From Streptomyces sp. S.PNR 29 (lineage in GTDB: Bacteria; Actinomycetota; Actinomycetes; Streptomycetales; Streptomycetaceae), in assembly GCF_030386795.1 (NCBI RefSeq), contig NZ_JANUQM010000003.1, forward strand, positions 620,001 through 684,000: a stretch of 64,000 nt of DNA, in the 5' to 3' direction. Shown piece by piece: positions 9,232 to 19,550 of the stretch; the first letter of the stretch is position 1, and every line of letters begins with the position of its first letter. The notes beneath the pieces are model-generated. The model saw nothing but the letters and a program-made list of their open reading frames with translations, was not told where the DNA came from and ran no database searches. A program made the translations under genes and the position numbers.

Positions 9232-9438
9232 CTACTCGTCGTCCTCGTCGTCCAGCCGCGCCAGCCACGTGGCCAGCCGTTCCACCGGCACCTCGAAGTC
9301 CGGGTTCAGGTCGACGAACGTCCGCAGCTGCTCGGCGAGCCACTCGAAGGTGATCTCCTCCTCGCCGCGCCGTTTCTCCAGTTCCTCGATGCCACGGTCG
9401 GTGAAATACAACTCTCGCTCCTGATCCGGACGGGACAA
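9232..9438 (-). CDS. DUF6104 family small acidic protein
   Basis: This 68-residue, strongly acidic protein of unknown function contains the segments ELYFTDRGIEELEKRRGEEE and FEWLAEQLRTFVDLNP, predicted as two helices. It ends in an Asp/Glu tail (LARLDDEDDE). No signal peptide or known catalytic motif is seen. It matches a small conserved actinobacterial family that I recognise only as a domain of unknown function. It is a single-gene unit ending at its own terminator, between the DUF4097 operon and the 2-oxoglutarate dehydrogenase gene. Confidence 0.8.
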   Translation of the reverse strand: MSRPDQERELYFTDRGIEELEKRRGEEEITFEWLAEQLRTFVDLNPDFEVPVERLATWLARLDDEDDE

Positions 9439-9663
9439 GCCCTGGTGCCTGCTCCTCTCAGAGTAGGCCGCGCTCAGGCCGCGGCGTCCGCCGCCGGCGG
9501 GCCGCGCGGCGATCGAGACGGCCGCTCCGGCTCCGGAACCCGCGCTCGCACCCCGCGCCCCCGACGGTCCGACGAGGCCGGCTGCCCGGCGGAGAGAAGG
9601 CGCAGGGCCCGCCCCCGAATCCCGGGGCGGGCCCTGCGTACGTACCTACCGGTGCTCAGAGAC

Positions 9664-12600
9664 TCAGGCCTCGAAGACCTCGCGCACGAGCTGCTCCTGC
9701 TCGGCCTGGTGCCGCTTGGCGGAACCCACGGCCGGGGACGAGCTGTGCGGCCGCGAGATGCGGCGCAGGCGCTCGCCGTGCGGGACGTCGGCGCCGACCG
9801 CCAGGTCCAGGTGGTCGATCAGGTTGAGCGCGATGAACGGCCAGGCACCCTGGTTCGCCGGCTCCTCCTGGGCCCACAGGTACTTCTCGGCGTTCGGGTA
9901 CTTCTTGATCTCCGCCTGGAGTTCGGCACCCGGCAGCGGGTACAGGCGCTCGATGCGGATGATCGCCGTGTCCGTCACGCCGCGCTTCTGACGCTCGGCC
10001 TCCAGGTCGTAGTAGACCTTGCCGGCGCAGAAGACGACCTTCTTCACCGCGGCCGGGTCGACCGAGGCGTCGCCGATGACCGGACGGAACTGGCCCGTGG
10101 TGAACTCCTCCGCCTTGGCGGCCGCGGCCTTCAGGCGCAGCATCGACTTCGGGGTGAAGACGACCAGCGGCTTGTGGTGCGGGTTGTGCACCTGCCACCG
10201 CAGGAGGTGGAAGTAGTTCGACGGGGACGTCGGCATCGCGACCGTCATGTTGTTCTGGGCGCAGAGCTGCAGGAAGCGCTCCGGGCGGGCCGAGGAGTGG
10301 TCCGGGCCCTGGCCCTCGTAGCCGTGCGGGAGGAGCAGCACCACACCGGAGGTCTGGCTCCACTTCTGCTCCGCCGACGAGATGAACTCGTCCACGACCG
10401 TCTGGGCGCCGTTGACGAAGTCGCCGAACTGCGCCTCCCACATCACCAGCGCGTTCGGGCGGGCCAGCGAGTAGCCGTACTCGAAGCCCATCGCCGCGTA
10501 CTCGGAGAGCAGGGAGTTGTAGACGTTCAGCCGCGACTGGTCCTCCGAGAGGTACTGCAGCGGCGTGTACTCCTCGCCCGTGTTGCGGTCGATGATGACC
10601 GCGTGGCGCTGGCCGAAGGTGCCGCGCTGCGAGTCCTGGCCCGCCAGACGGACCGGGACGCCCTCCAGGAGGAGGGAGCCGATCGCGAGGGTCTCGCCCA
10701 TGCCCCAGTCGATCGTGCCGTCCTCGACCATCGCCGCCCGGCGCTGCAGCTGCGGCAGCAGACGCGGGTGGACGGTGATGTGGTCGGGGATGTTGACCTG
10801 GGACTCGGCGATCCGCTTGACGACCTCCGTGGTCACCGCGGTGTTCACGGTGACGGGGAACTCGGCCTGCGGGTCGGAGGGCTCCGCCGCCGCCGGCTGC
10901 GCGGTGGCCTCGCGGACCTCCGTGAAGACCTTCTCCAGCTGGCCCTGGTAGTCCTGCAGGGCCTGCTCGGCCTCTTCCAGGGTGATGTCGCCGCGACCGA
11001 TGAGGGACTCGGTGTACAGCTTGCGCACCGAGCGCTTCTTGTCGATCAGGTCGTACATCAGCGGCTGGGTGAAGGCCGGGTTGTCCGACTCGTTGTGACC
11101 GCGGCGGCGGTAGCAGATGAGGTCGATCACCACGTCCTTGTTGAAGGCCTGGCGGAACTCGAAGGCCAGGCGCGCGACGCGCACCACCGCCTCCGGGTCG
11201 TCACCGTTCACGTGGAAGATCGGGGCCTCGATCATGCGGGCCACGTCCGTCGCGTACATGGAGGAACGCGAGGACTCGGGGGCCGCGGTGAAGCCGACCT
11301 GGTTGTTGATGACGATGTGGACCGTGCCGCCGGTGCGGTAGCCGCGCAGCTGGGACATGTTCAGGGTCTCGGCCACCACGCCCTGGCCCGCGAAGGCCGC
11401 GTCGCCGTGGATCGCCACCGGCAGGACCGTGAAGTCCGTGCCGCCCTTGCCGATGATGTCCTGCTTGGCGCGGGCGACGCCCTCCAGGACCGGGTCCACC
11501 GCCTCCAGGTGCGAGGGGTTCGCGACCAGGGAGACCTTGATCTGCTCGCCGTCGAGGCCCGTGAAGGTGCCCTCGGCGCCGAGGTGGTACTTCACGTCGC
11601 CGGAGCCGTGCATCGACTTCGGGTCGAGGTTGCCCTCGAACTCGCGGAAGATCTGCGCGTAGGACTTGCCGACGATGTTCGCGAGCACGTTCAGGCGGCC
11701 GCGGTGGGCCATGCCGATGACGACCTCGTCCAGGCGGGACTCGGCCGCCGAGTCGAGGACCGCGTCCAGCAGCGGGATGACGGACTCGCCGCCCTCCAGG
11801 GAGAAGCGCTTCTGGCCGACGTACTTCGTCTGCAGGAAGGTCTCGAAGGCCTCGGCGGCGTTCAGGCGGCGCAGGATGCGCAGCTGCTCCTCGCGCTCCG
11901 GCTTGGAGTGCGGGCGCTCCACCCGGTCCTGGATCCACTTGCGCTGCTTGGGGTCCTGGATGTGCATGAACTCGATGCCGGTGGTGCGGCAGTACGAGTC
12001 GCGCAGCACGCCGAGGATGTCGCGCAGCTTCATCATCGACTTGCCGGCGAAGCCGCCGACGGCGAACTCGCGCTCCAGGTCCCACAGGGTGAGGCCGTGC
12101 TCGGTGATGTCCAGGTCGGGGTGCTTGCGCTGCTGGTACTCCAGCGGGTCGGTGTCGGCCATGACGTGGCCGCGGACCCGGTAGGAGTGGATCAGCTCGA
12201 AGACCCGGGCGGCCTTGGTGACGTCGTCGTCGTGGCTGGCGTCGATGTCCTTGAGCCAGCGGACCGGCTCGTAGGGGATGCGCAGCGCCTCGAAGATGTC
12301 GTCGTAGAAGCCGTTCTCGCCGAGGAGGAGGTTGGCGACCTGGCGCAGGAACTCGCCGGAGGCGGCGCCCTGGATGACGCGGTGGTCGTAGGTCGACGTC
12401 AGCGTCATGACCTTGGAGACGCCCAGCTTGTTCAGGGTGTCCTGGGAGGTGCCCTGGAACTCGGCCGGGTAGTCCATCGAGCCGACGCCCATGATCACCG
12501 ACTGGCCCGGCATCAGGCGCGGGACCGAGTGGACGGTGCCGAGGCCGCCGGGGTTGGTCAGGGAGACCGTGACGCCGGTGAAGTCGTCCATCGTCAGCTT

Positions 12601-13449
12601 GCCGTCGCGGGCACGGCGGACGATGTCCTCGTAGGCCTGCCAGAACTCGAAGAAGTTCAGCGTCTCGGCCTTCTTGATCGCCGCGACGACCAGCTGGCGG
12701 TCGCCGTTCGGCTTGACCAGGTCGATGGCGAGGCCGAGGTTGACGTGCGGCGGCTTCACGAGGGTGGGCTTGCCGTCCACCTTCGCGAAGGACCAGTTCA
12801 TCGACGGCATCGCCTTGATGGCCTGGACCATCGCGTACCCGATGATGTGCGTGAAGGAGATCTTCCCGCCGCGGGCGCGCTTGAGGTGGTTGTTGATGAC
12901 GATGCGGTTGTCGAACAGCAGCTTCACCGGGACCGCGCGCACGGACGTGGCCGTGGGCAGCTCCAGGGAGGCGTCCATGTTCTTCGCGACCGCGGCGGCG
13001 GGGCCGCGCAGCACGACCTGCTCGGGGCCCTCGCCGGCCGCCTTGGCGGGCTCGGCCTTCGCGGCGGGCTTGGCGGCCGGCTTCGCGGGGGCGGCGGCCG
13101 CGGGCTTCGGGGCCGCGGCGGGCTTCGCCGGAGCGGGAGCCGGAGCCGCCTGGGCGGGAGCCTGGGCCTGGGCCGGCGCGGCCGGCGCGGGGGCGGGCTG
13201 AGCCGTGGTGGGGGTCTCTGCGGCCCCCGTGGCCGCAGTACCCGACGCAGCCTGGGCGGCGGCCGCCCCCGGCTTGTAGTCGGCGAAGAAGTCCCACCAG
13301 GCTCGGTCCACGGAGTTCGGGTCCTGGAGGTACTGCTGATAGATCTCGTCGACGAGCCACTCGTTCGGACCGAACGCGGCAGCGGGGTTCTTGCCCGCCC
13401 GATCGGCGTCGGTCGAGATGCTCGAGTTACTGGGGGACTGTGGCGACAC
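9664..13449 (-). CDS. kgd: Multifunctional 2-oxoglutarate dehydrogenase E1 / dihydrolipoyl succinyltransferase (E2-E1 fusion)
   Basis: This 1261-residue TCA-cycle enzyme decarboxylates 2-oxoglutarate with thiamine diphosphate and passes the succinyl group on. It opens with an E1-type N-terminal segment ([15 protein letters not shown]), followed by an Ala/Pro-rich linker. Next is an E2 catalytic domain with [18 protein letters not shown] and the active-site segment [15 protein letters not shown], and then a full SucA-type E1 ([51 protein letters not shown]). No lipoyl domain is present, as in other actinobacterial Kgd proteins, so a lipoyl domain must come from another E2. I place the start at the GTG at 13449, giving MSPQSPSN, but an in-frame GTG at 13476 is possible. 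Confidence 0.95.
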   Translation of the reverse strand: MSPQSPSNSSISTDADRAGKNPAAAFGPNEWLVDEIYQQYLQDPNSVDRAWWDFFADYKPGAAAAQAASGTAATGAAETPTTAQPAPAPAAPAQAQAPAQAAPAPAPAKPAAAPKPAAAAPAKPAAKPAAKAEPAKAAGEGPEQVVLRGPAAAVAKNMDASLELPTATSVRAVPVKLLFDNRIVINNHLKRARGGKISFTHIIGYAMVQAIKAMPSMNWSFAKVDGKPTLVKPPHVNLGLAIDLVKPNGDRQLVVAAIKKAETLNFFEFWQAYEDIVRRARDGKLTMDDFTGVTVSLTNPGGLGTVHSVPRLMPGQSVIMGVGSMDYPAEFQGTSQDTLNKLGVSKVMTLTSTYDHRVIQGAASGEFLRQVANLLLGENGFYDDIFEALRIPYEPVRWLKDIDASHDDDVTKAARVFELIHSYRVRGHVMADTDPLEYQQRKHPDLDITEHGLTLWDLEREFAVGGFAGKSMMKLRDILGVLRDSYCRTTGIEFMHIQDPKQRKWIQDRVERPHSKPEREEQLRILRRLNAAEAFETFLQTKYVGQKRFSLEGGESVIPLLDAVLDSAAESRLDEVVIGMAHRGRLNVLANIVGKSYAQIFREFEGNLDPKSMHGSGDVKYHLGAEGTFTGLDGEQIKVSLVANPSHLEAVDPVLEGVARAKQDIIGKGGTDFTVLPVAIHGDAAFAGQGVVAETLNMSQLRGYRTGGTVHIVINNQVGFTAAPESSRSSMYATDVARMIEAPIFHVNGDDPEAVVRVARLAFEFRQAFNKDVVIDLICYRRRGHNESDNPAFTQPLMYDLIDKKRSVRKLYTESLIGRGDITLEEAEQALQDYQGQLEKVFTEVREATAQPAAAEPSDPQAEFPVTVNTAVTTEVVKRIAESQVNIPDHITVHPRLLPQLQRRAAMVEDGTIDWGMGETLAIGSLLLEGVPVRLAGQDSQRGTFGQRHAVIIDRNTGEEYTPLQYLSEDQSRLNVYNSLLSEYAAMGFEYGYSLARPNALVMWEAQFGDFVNGAQTVVDEFISSAEQKWSQTSGVVLLLPHGYEGQGPDHSSARPERFLQLCAQNNMTVAMPTSPSNYFHLLRWQVHNPHHKPLVVFTPKSMLRLKAAAAKAEEFTTGQFRPVIGDASVDPAAVKKVVFCAGKVYYDLEAERQKRGVTDTAIIRIERLYPLPGAELQAEIKKYPNAEKYLWAQEEPANQGAWPFIALNLIDHLDLAVGADVPHGERLRRISRPHSSSPAVGSAKRHQAEQEQLVREVFEA

Positions 13450-13730
13450 GGCGGCAACCGCCCTCTTCCGCTTCACAAGGTGATGGACAGCGGGAATAAA
13501 GGCTACGCCTCCAAGACCGTGAAGGTCAGGTCGGGCCCGTTCATCGTCGTGTAAGTCACATCTCGCAGCGTGTTTCGGGGCTGGAAATGGCGGGAAACAA
13601 GCGTGGTTTCACTTCAGAAGGGAAGGCGAGAGTGCGACCCGGCGCTCACTAAGCACGGGCCCGCACCAGATCACACGTGTCCGCCAGCGCGGACGCACAT
13701 GGATCTTGTGGTTCCGGTCCGAACTTTACG

Positions 13731-14837
13731 TCAACTTGGCGTGGATGACAGGCCCGGAAGGGTGACAAGAATCCGGCAACCCCGCTCGGATTCAGCCACT
13801 CCGATCCGCCCGCCGTGCAGATCCACCGCCCAGCGGGCGATGGCCAGGCCGAGCCCGGTGCCTCCGTCGCTGCCGGGACCGTGCGGACGCGTGACGGCCC
13901 CCCGGTTGAACCGTTCGAAGACCCGGTGCCAGTCCGACCGCGGGATGCCGGGGCCCTCGTCCAGCACCTCCAGCTCCAGCGACTCGGGCTGCGGCCCACG
14001 CCGTGCCTTGACGGTCACGCGGCCGTGCGGCGGGCTGTGCTTGACCGCGTTGTCGATCAGGTTGGCGACGACCTGGTGGATGCGCTCCGGGTCCGCGTGC
14101 GCCGTCAGCTCCGGCGGGGAGACGTCGAGGTGCAGATGGACGTCCGTACGGGTGTGGCTGCCGGAGCCCGTCGAGATGCCCGCGCGCACGGAGGCGACCA
14201 TGTTGGCCTCCTTCAGTACGCCGGACAGGTACGGCCACACCTCGAACCGCCGTTTGCGCAGCGGTACGACGCCGTTGTCGAGGCGGGAGAGGTCCAGCAG
14301 CGTCTCCACCAGCCGGCCGAGGCGCTCGGTCTGCTTCAGGGCCGTCCGCATGGTCTCCGGATCGGCCTCGGTGACGCCGTCGACGATGTTCTCCAGCACC
14401 GCGCGCAGTCCCGCGATCGGGGTGCGCAGCTCGTGCGAGACGTTCGCGACCAGCTCCTTGCGCTGCCGCTCCTGGGCCTCCAGGTCGTCCGCCATGCGGT
14501 TGATGGTCTGGGCCAGGTCCCCCAGCTCGTCGCGGCGGTTCTCGCTCACCCGCCGGGTGTAGTCGCCGTGCGAGATGGACCGGGCCACGGCGTTCATCTC
14601 GTCCAGCGGCGCGGTGAGCGAATGCGCCACGAACTGCGTGATCAGCAGCGTGGCGATCATCGAGAAGACCGTGATGAAGCGCAGCTCCGTCTTGGTGTGC
14701 ACGGCGATCACCGACAGCCCGGTGGTGATCAGCACGGATGTGACGACCAGCGCACCCAGCTTGGTCTTGATCGAGAAGGGGCTGACGCCGCCCCACGGCT
14801 CCTGGGCGCTTCTCCGAGCTGTCGGCCCGTCGCTCAT
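13731..14837 (-). CDS. Two-component sensor histidine kinase
   Basis: This 368-residue membrane kinase partners the response regulator whose gene overlaps it. Two adjacent hydrophobic segments near residues 25-75 (LGALVVTSVLITTGLSVIAV; FITVFSMIATLLITQFV) have almost no periplasmic loop, so the signal is probably membrane-borne or cytosolic. HAMP (PLDEMNAVARSISHGDYTRRV) is followed by the H-box VANVSHELRTPIAG near residue 165. The N-box (NLIDNAVKHSP) and G-boxes (DEGPGIP; GTGLGLAIARW) follow. The ATG overlaps the regulator stop (ATGA), so they are coupled. The genes lie upstream of and in line with kgd, but no shared regulation can be shown. Confidence 0.94.
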   Translation of the reverse strand: MSDGPTARRSAQEPWGGVSPFSIKTKLGALVVTSVLITTGLSVIAVHTKTELRFITVFSMIATLLITQFVAHSLTAPLDEMNAVARSISHGDYTRRVSENRRDELGDLAQTINRMADDLEAQERQRKELVANVSHELRTPIAGLRAVLENIVDGVTEADPETMRTALKQTERLGRLVETLLDLSRLDNGVVPLRKRRFEVWPYLSGVLKEANMVASVRAGISTGSGSHTRTDVHLHLDVSPPELTAHADPERIHQVVANLIDNAVKHSPPHGRVTVKARRGPQPESLELEVLDEGPGIPRSDWHRVFERFNRGAVTRPHGPGSDGGTGLGLAIARWAVDLHGGRIGVAESERGCRILVTLPGLSSTPS

Positions 14838-15574
14838 GGCGTCGGCGTCTCCAGCGCGTAGCCCACGCCGTGCACCGTGCGGATCCGCTCCGCACCGATC
14901 TTCCGGCGCAGCGCCTTGATGTGGCTGTCGACGGTGCGGGTGCCGGAGGCGTCGGCCCAGTCCCACACCTCGGCGAGCAACTGCTCACGGGAGAGCACCG
15001 CGCGCGGGGTGTTCGCCAGGCACACCAGGAGGTCGAACTCGGTGGGGGTGAGGTGGACGTCCTCGCTGCGCACGCGCACCCGGCGCTGTGCGTGGTCGAT
15101 CTCCAGTTCGCCGAGCCGCAGGATGCCGCTGCGCGGCGTCGTCGCGGCCAGCGCGGCCCGCTCCACGCGGCGCAGCAGCACATGCACGCGCGCGGCCAGC
15201 TCGCGCATGGAGAAAGGCTTCGTCATGTAGTCGTCGGCGCCGACGCCCAGCCCGACCAGCATGTCGGTCTCGTCGTCGCGCGCGGTGAGCATCAGCACCG
15301 GCACCGGCCGCGCGGCCTGCACACGACGGCAGACCTCCAGACCGTCGAAGCCGGGCAGCATGATGTCGAGGATCAGCAGATCGGGCTGCCAGGCCTCGGC
15401 CGTGTCGACGGCGGCCGGTCCGTCGCCCGCCGTTTGCACCAGGAACCCTTCGGCGCGAAGGCGGGTCGCGATGGCGTCCACGATCGTCTGGTCGTCCTCG
15501 ACCACGAGAACCCGGCGCTGTGCGCCCGGGGTAGCCGCCGCCGTGCCGTTGTGGGAGGTGTGTGTCTGCTCCAT
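14834..15574 (-). CDS. OmpR/PhoB-family response regulator
   Basis: This 246-residue DNA-binding regulator is phosphorylated by the downstream-encoded kinase. The receiver domain (residues about 20-135) has the acidic pocket VVEDD, the phospho-accepting Asp in DLLILDIMLPG, the Thr in LMLTARDD and the Lys in DYMTKPFS. A winged-helix output domain follows (LTPTEFDLLVCLANTPRAVL; DSHIKALRRKIG; VHGVGYAL). A 20-residue Thr/Ala-rich N-terminal tail precedes the receiver. It is the first gene of the two-gene operon. Confidence 0.95.
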   Translation of the reverse strand: MEQTHTSHNGTAAATPGAQRRVLVVEDDQTIVDAIATRLRAEGFLVQTAGDGPAAVDTAEAWQPDLLILDIMLPGFDGLEVCRRVQAARPVPVLMLTARDDETDMLVGLGVGADDYMTKPFSMRELAARVHVLLRRVERAALAATTPRSGILRLGELEIDHAQRRVRVRSEDVHLTPTEFDLLVCLANTPRAVLSREQLLAEVWDWADASGTRTVDSHIKALRRKIGAERIRTVHGVGYALETPTP

Positions 15575-16236
15575 CGCCCGCCCCTGGGGTGTGCTTTCCG
15601 GAACCAGTGGGGTGATTCCGCGGTCTGCGCATGGTTGCGATTGACGCTTGAATGATCCGCGTCAGGGAAGCAGAGTACGGGGAGTCACCACGGCTTTGCT
15701 ATCCAGGTCGGACGCCAATGTGAACACGGTGCGGAACGCCCCGGGCAACGGGGACGTCTTCGGTACGCACCTGCGGGAACCCGGCATTCCGCAAGGTTCC
15801 CTCGAAATCCGGAGAGGTCGGTGCCGGGCGCTCGGTCGACTCCAACTCCCCTGCTGAGCTTGCGAGTCGGGCCGACGAGTGCAGGCCGGAGGCATCCTCT
15901 GGGCGGGGGCCGGCCGGTGCGCGCGCCGAGGGTACGGCACGGCGCGCCGGACGTGGCGCATCTCTCATTGACGTACGCGCGTGGATCGTTCTCCGGCGGT
16001 TTCGCCGGGTCCCGGATGTGTGCGAGCGAGAAGCCGGCTCGGCCCGGCCGTGCACATCTGCCGTGCGTACGCGCGCAGTTGCGTCGCCTCAAGGGTCAAC
16101 TCGGCGCCGTGCACGGGTGAGACGTCGCCGGGCGCGTCGTCCGTGTTGCCTGCGCGGCCGTCCCGCGCTGCGTGGCGACGGAATGCGGAGGTGCCTCGGC
16201 TGGTTGCAAGCAGCCCCTTCACAGGCGACGGGAATT

Positions 16237-16253
16237 GATCGCTCACAGCGAAC
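16237..16253 (+). promoter_or_regulatory. ClgR-binding box upstream of lon
   Basis: The 17-bp sequence GATCGC-TCACA-GCGAAC matches the published ClgR consensus GTTCGCYNNNNRCGNAC in every fixed position but the second. ClgR is known to activate clp and lon genes in Streptomyces. The box lies 75-91 bp upstream of the lon ATG, a usual activator position. Confidence 0.8.
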
Positions 16254-16285
16254 ACGTGTGGGGGAACAATCAGGGACTCCCGAGC

Positions 16286-16306
16286 ATTGAGTCGGCATAG
16301 CTCAAC
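16286..16306 (+). promoter_or_regulatory. HAIR element (HspR operator) upstream of lon
   Basis: TTGAGT-N7-GCTCAA (16287-16305) matches the HspR inverted repeat CTTGAGT-N7-ACTCAAG in arm sequence and spacing, with one mismatch inside the core arms. It lies 22 bp before the lon ATG, where a repressor would block transcription. HspR control of lon has been described in Streptomyces. Confidence 0.75.
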
Positions 16307-16327
16307 TTGACTGCCTAAGGGGAGATC

Positions 16328-18742
16328 ATGGCTTCGACGTCCACACCGCTCACCCTGCCCGTGCTGCCGCTCGATGACGAGGTCGTGCTGCCCGGGATGG
16401 TGGTCCCGCTGGACCTGAGCGACTCCGAGGTGCGCGCCGCCGTGGAGGCCGCGCAGGCCGCCGCCAAGTCCGAGCCCGGGAAGCCCAGGGTGCTCCTGGT
16501 GCCACGTATCGACGGCACGTACGCGAACACCGGCGTGCTGGGCACCGTCGAGCAGGTCGGCCGGCTGGCCGACGGTGACCCGGGCGCCCTGATCCGGGGC
16601 CGGGGGAGGGTGCGGATCGGGGCGGGAACCACCGGCCCGGGCGCCGCCCTCTGGGTCGAAGGCACCCGCCTCGACGAGAGCGTGCCGGATCCGCTGCCCG
16701 GCCAGGTCGCCGAGCTGGTCAAGGAGTACAAGGCCCTCGCCACCGCCTGGCTGCGCAAGCGCGGCGCCTGGCAGGTCGTCGACCGTGTCCAGGCCATCGA
16801 CGACGTCTCCGCGCTCGCCGACAACTCCGGATACTCCCCCTTCCTGACGACCGATCAGAAGGTGGAGCTGCTGGAGACCGCCGACCCGGTCGCCCGCCTC
16901 AAGCTCGCCACCCAGCAGCTGCGCGACCACCTCGCCGAGCAGGACGTCGCCGAGTCCATCGCCAAGGACGTCCAGGAGGGCGTCGACAAGCAGCAGCGGG
17001 AGTTCCTGCTGCGGCGGCAGCTGGAGGCCGTGCGCAAGGAACTGCGCGAGCTGAACGGCGAGCAGGAGGGTGAGGAGTCCGACGACTACCGCGCCCGCGT
17101 CGAGGCCGCCGACCTGCCCGAGAAGGTCCGCGAGGCCGCGCTCAAGGAGGTCGACAAGCTGGAGCGCGCCTCCGACCAGTCGCCCGAGGGCTCGTGGATC
17201 CGCACCTGGCTCGACACCGTCCTGGAACTGCCGTGGAACGAACGGACCGAGGACGCGTACGACATCCAGGGCGCCAAGCAGGTCCTCGACGCCGAGCACG
17301 CCGGTCTGGAGGACGTGAAGGAGCGGATCACCGAGTACCTGGCGGTGCGCAAGCGGCGTGCCGACCGGGGGCTGGGTGTCGTCGGCGGGCGGCGCGGTGG
17401 CGCCGTGCTCGCGCTCGTCGGGCCGCCCGGTGTCGGCAAGACCAGCCTCGGCGAGTCCGTCGCCCACGCCATGGGCCGGAAGTTCGTCCGGGTCGCCCTC
17501 GGCGGCGTCCGGGACGAGGCCGAGATCCGCGGGCACCGGCGGACGTACGTGGGCGCACTGCCCGGCCGTATCGTCCGGGCGATCAAGGAGGCCGGGTCGA
17601 TGAACCCCGTCGTCCTGCTCGACGAGATCGACAAGGTGGGCTCCGACTTCCGGGGCGACCCCGCCGCCGCCCTGCTCGAAGTGCTCGACCCGGCGCAGAA
17701 CCACACCTTCCGGGACCACTACCTGGAGGTGGAGCTGGATCTCAGCGATGTCGTCTTCCTCGCCACCGCCAACGTCCTCGAAGCCATCCCGGAGGCCCTG
17801 CTCGACCGTATGGAGCTGGTCCGGCTCGACGGCTACACCGAGGACGAGAAGATCGTCATCGCCCGTGACCACCTGCTCCCGCGCCAGCTGGAGCGCGCCG
17901 GGCTGGACGGGGACGAGGTGACCATCGACGAGGGCGCGCTGCGCAAGCTCGCCGGTGAGTACACGCGCGAGGCGGGCGTGCGCAACCTGGAGCGGTCCAT
18001 CGCCCGGCTGCTGCGCAAGGTCGCGGCCCAGCACGAACTGGGTGAGCGCGAGTTGCCGTTCACCGTCGGCGAGGGCGATCTGCGCGGCCTGATCGGCCGT
18101 CCGCACCATGTGCCCGAGTCCGCGCAGGACCCGGCCGAGCGGCGGACGTCGGTGCCGGGTGTCGCGACCGGACTGGCGGTCACCGGCGCGGGCGGCGACG
18201 TGCTGTACGTCGAGGCGTCGCTGGCCGACCCCGAGACCGGCGCGGCAGGGCTGACGCTGACCGGTCAGCTGGGGGACGTCATGAAGGAGTCTGCCCAGAT
18301 CGCGCTCAGCTTCCTGCGCTCCCACGGTGCCGAGCTCGAACTGCCGGTGGGTGACCTGAAGGACCGGGGCGTGCACATCCACTTCCCGGCGGGCGCGGTC
18401 CCGAAGGACGGTCCCAGCGCCGGCATCACGATGACCACGGCCCTCGCCTCGCTGCTCTCCGGCCGCCTGGTCCGCACCGACGTGGCGATGACCGGCGAGG
18501 TCTCGCTGACCGGCCGCGTGCTGCCGATCGGCGGGGTCAAGCAGAAGCTGCTCGCGGCGCACCGCGCCGGCATCACCACCGTGGTCATCCCCAAGCGCAA
18601 CGAGCCCGACCTGGACGACGTCCCGGCGGAGGTGCTGGACAAGCTCGACGTCCACACCGTCACGGACGTCCGCCAGGTCCTGGAGCTGGCGCTGTCGCCG
18701 GCCACCAACGGCGCGGCGCCGAAGGTTCCGGCGGCGGCGTGA
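16328..18742 (+). CDS. lon: ATP-dependent protease Lon
   Basis: This 804-residue cytosolic AAA+ protease degrades misfolded and regulatory proteins. The Lon N-domain (LPVLPLDDEVVLPGMVVPL) is followed by a helical region. The AAA+ module has Walker A GPPGVGKT at about 364-371, Walker B VVLLDEIDKVG and a sensor in FLATANVLE. The protease domain carries the catalytic dyad Ser697 (KDGPSAG) and Lys740 (VKQKLLAAHRAG). The length is normal. The ATG follows GGGGAG. Upstream ClgR and HAIR boxes indicate heat/proteotoxic-stress control by an activator and a repressor. A terminator follows. Confidence 0.98.
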   Translation: MASTSTPLTLPVLPLDDEVVLPGMVVPLDLSDSEVRAAVEAAQAAAKSEPGKPRVLLVPRIDGTYANTGVLGTVEQVGRLADGDPGALIRGRGRVRIGAGTTGPGAALWVEGTRLDESVPDPLPGQVAELVKEYKALATAWLRKRGAWQVVDRVQAIDDVSALADNSGYSPFLTTDQKVELLETADPVARLKLATQQLRDHLAEQDVAESIAKDVQEGVDKQQREFLLRRQLEAVRKELRELNGEQEGEESDDYRARVEAADLPEKVREAALKEVDKLERASDQSPEGSWIRTWLDTVLELPWNERTEDAYDIQGAKQVLDAEHAGLEDVKERITEYLAVRKRRADRGLGVVGGRRGGAVLALVGPPGVGKTSLGESVAHAMGRKFVRVALGGVRDEAEIRGHRRTYVGALPGRIVRAIKEAGSMNPVVLLDEIDKVGSDFRGDPAAALLEVLDPAQNHTFRDHYLEVELDLSDVVFLATANVLEAIPEALLDRMELVRLDGYTEDEKIVIARDHLLPRQLERAGLDGDEVTIDEGALRKLAGEYTREAGVRNLERSIARLLRKVAAQHELGERELPFTVGEGDLRGLIGRPHHVPESAQDPAERRTSVPGVATGLAVTGAGGDVLYVEASLADPETGAAGLTLTGQLGDVMKESAQIALSFLRSHGAELELPVGDLKDRGVHIHFPAGAVPKDGPSAGITMTTALASLLSGRLVRTDVAMTGEVSLTGRVLPIGGVKQKLLAAHRAGITTVVIPKRNEPDLDDVPAEVLDKLDVHTVTDVRQVLELALSPATNGAAPKVPAAA

Positions 18743-18763
18743 CGGGCGCTGCCGGATGAGGGG

Positions 18764-18800
18764 AGGCCCGGGTTCCGTGAGGGAGACCCGGGCCTTCTCC
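18764..18800 (+). terminator. Terminator after lon
   Basis: A perfect 10-bp stem (AGGCCCGGGT at 18764-18773 with ACCCGGGCCT at 18786-18795) and a 12-nt loop are followed by TCTCC. It begins 21 bp after the lon stop. Confidence 0.75.
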
Positions 18801-18951
18801 CTGTTCGGGAGCCGAGCGCGGCGACGACCCCGGGAAGAGGGCCGGACGCCACCCCTGGTCCACGCCTGCGGAATACTTGCCCAGCTGCGGCGATGGCGGC
18901 ATCCGGCGCAAAATCTCAGTACCGGGAAAGAGAACCGAGGCAGGGGCTGAC

Positions 18952-19446
18952 GTGCACGAAGGCGGAAACGGCGGCGGACGTGAGGTCGCATCCGGGGTGT
19001 CCGGAAGCGGTACGGACCAGCCGGAGTTCCTGGCGCTGGAACGCGAGCTGACGGTGCTGCTGCGGCGCGCCCGGGCCAACCAGGGCGAGATGGCCCGCGA
19101 GGTCCACCCCGACCTGGAGTCGTCGGCGTACGGCCTTCTCGTACGGCTGGACGAGTGCGGCCGGCAGCGGGCCACCGAGCTCGCCGCCTACATCGGCGTC
19201 GGCAAGGCCACCATGTCCCGTCAGCTGCGTGCCCTGGAGGAGCTCGGCCTGATCGCCCGCGAACCCGACCCGGCCGACGGCCGCGCCTGGCTGGTCGCCC
19301 TCACCCAGGAGGGGCACGACCGCGTCAGCAGGGTGCGGGAGGCCCGGCGCGCGCGGTACGCCCGGCGGCTGGCCGACTGGGATCCGCGGGAGGTGGTGGA
19401 GCTGGCGCGGTTGCTGCACCAGCTGAACCGGGGGATGGAGAAGTAG
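18952..19446 (+). CDS. MarR-family transcriptional regulator
   Basis: This 164-residue MarR regulator has a Gly-rich N-terminal tail of about 20 residues, a helical dimerisation region (LALERELTVLLRRARANQ) and a winged helix. The recognition helix is in YIGVGKATMSRQLRALEELGLI and the wing in REPDPADGRAWLVALT. The GTG at 18952 follows AGGGG. No divergent target gene lies beside it, so its regulon and ligand are unknown. It is a single-gene unit between lon and a phosphatase-like gene on the opposite strand. Confidence 0.9.
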   Translation: MHEGGNGGGREVASGVSGSGTDQPEFLALERELTVLLRRARANQGEMAREVHPDLESSAYGLLVRLDECGRQRATELAAYIGVGKATMSRQLRALEELGLIAREPDPADGRAWLVALTQEGHDRVSRVREARRARYARRLADWDPREVVELARLLHQLNRGMEK

Positions 19447-19550
19447 GCCCTGTCGTTCGGATCATGCCGGCGTCGCGGGGGTGGCACGCACCTCTGCCGC
19501 GTCGCCGTCACTCGCCGACTCCCCCACTGCCGGCTTCGCTCGTGCGGTCG

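Larger units (their letters stand above)
15575..16327. other. 753-bp intergenic region upstream of lon
   Basis: This is a divergent control region between the two-component operon and lon. Nearest lon, within 100 bp of its ATG, are a ClgR box and a HAIR element, listed separately. The remaining roughly 600 bp show no convincing gene. The short ORFs are Arg/Pro-rich and off-frame. Confidence 0.55.

Noticed and set aside
9445..13554. 1369-codon plus-strand frame opposite the 2-oxoglutarate dehydrogenase gene
   Set aside because: It is the same antisense artefact; composition is Leu/Val/Arg/Gly/Asp only and no motif is present.
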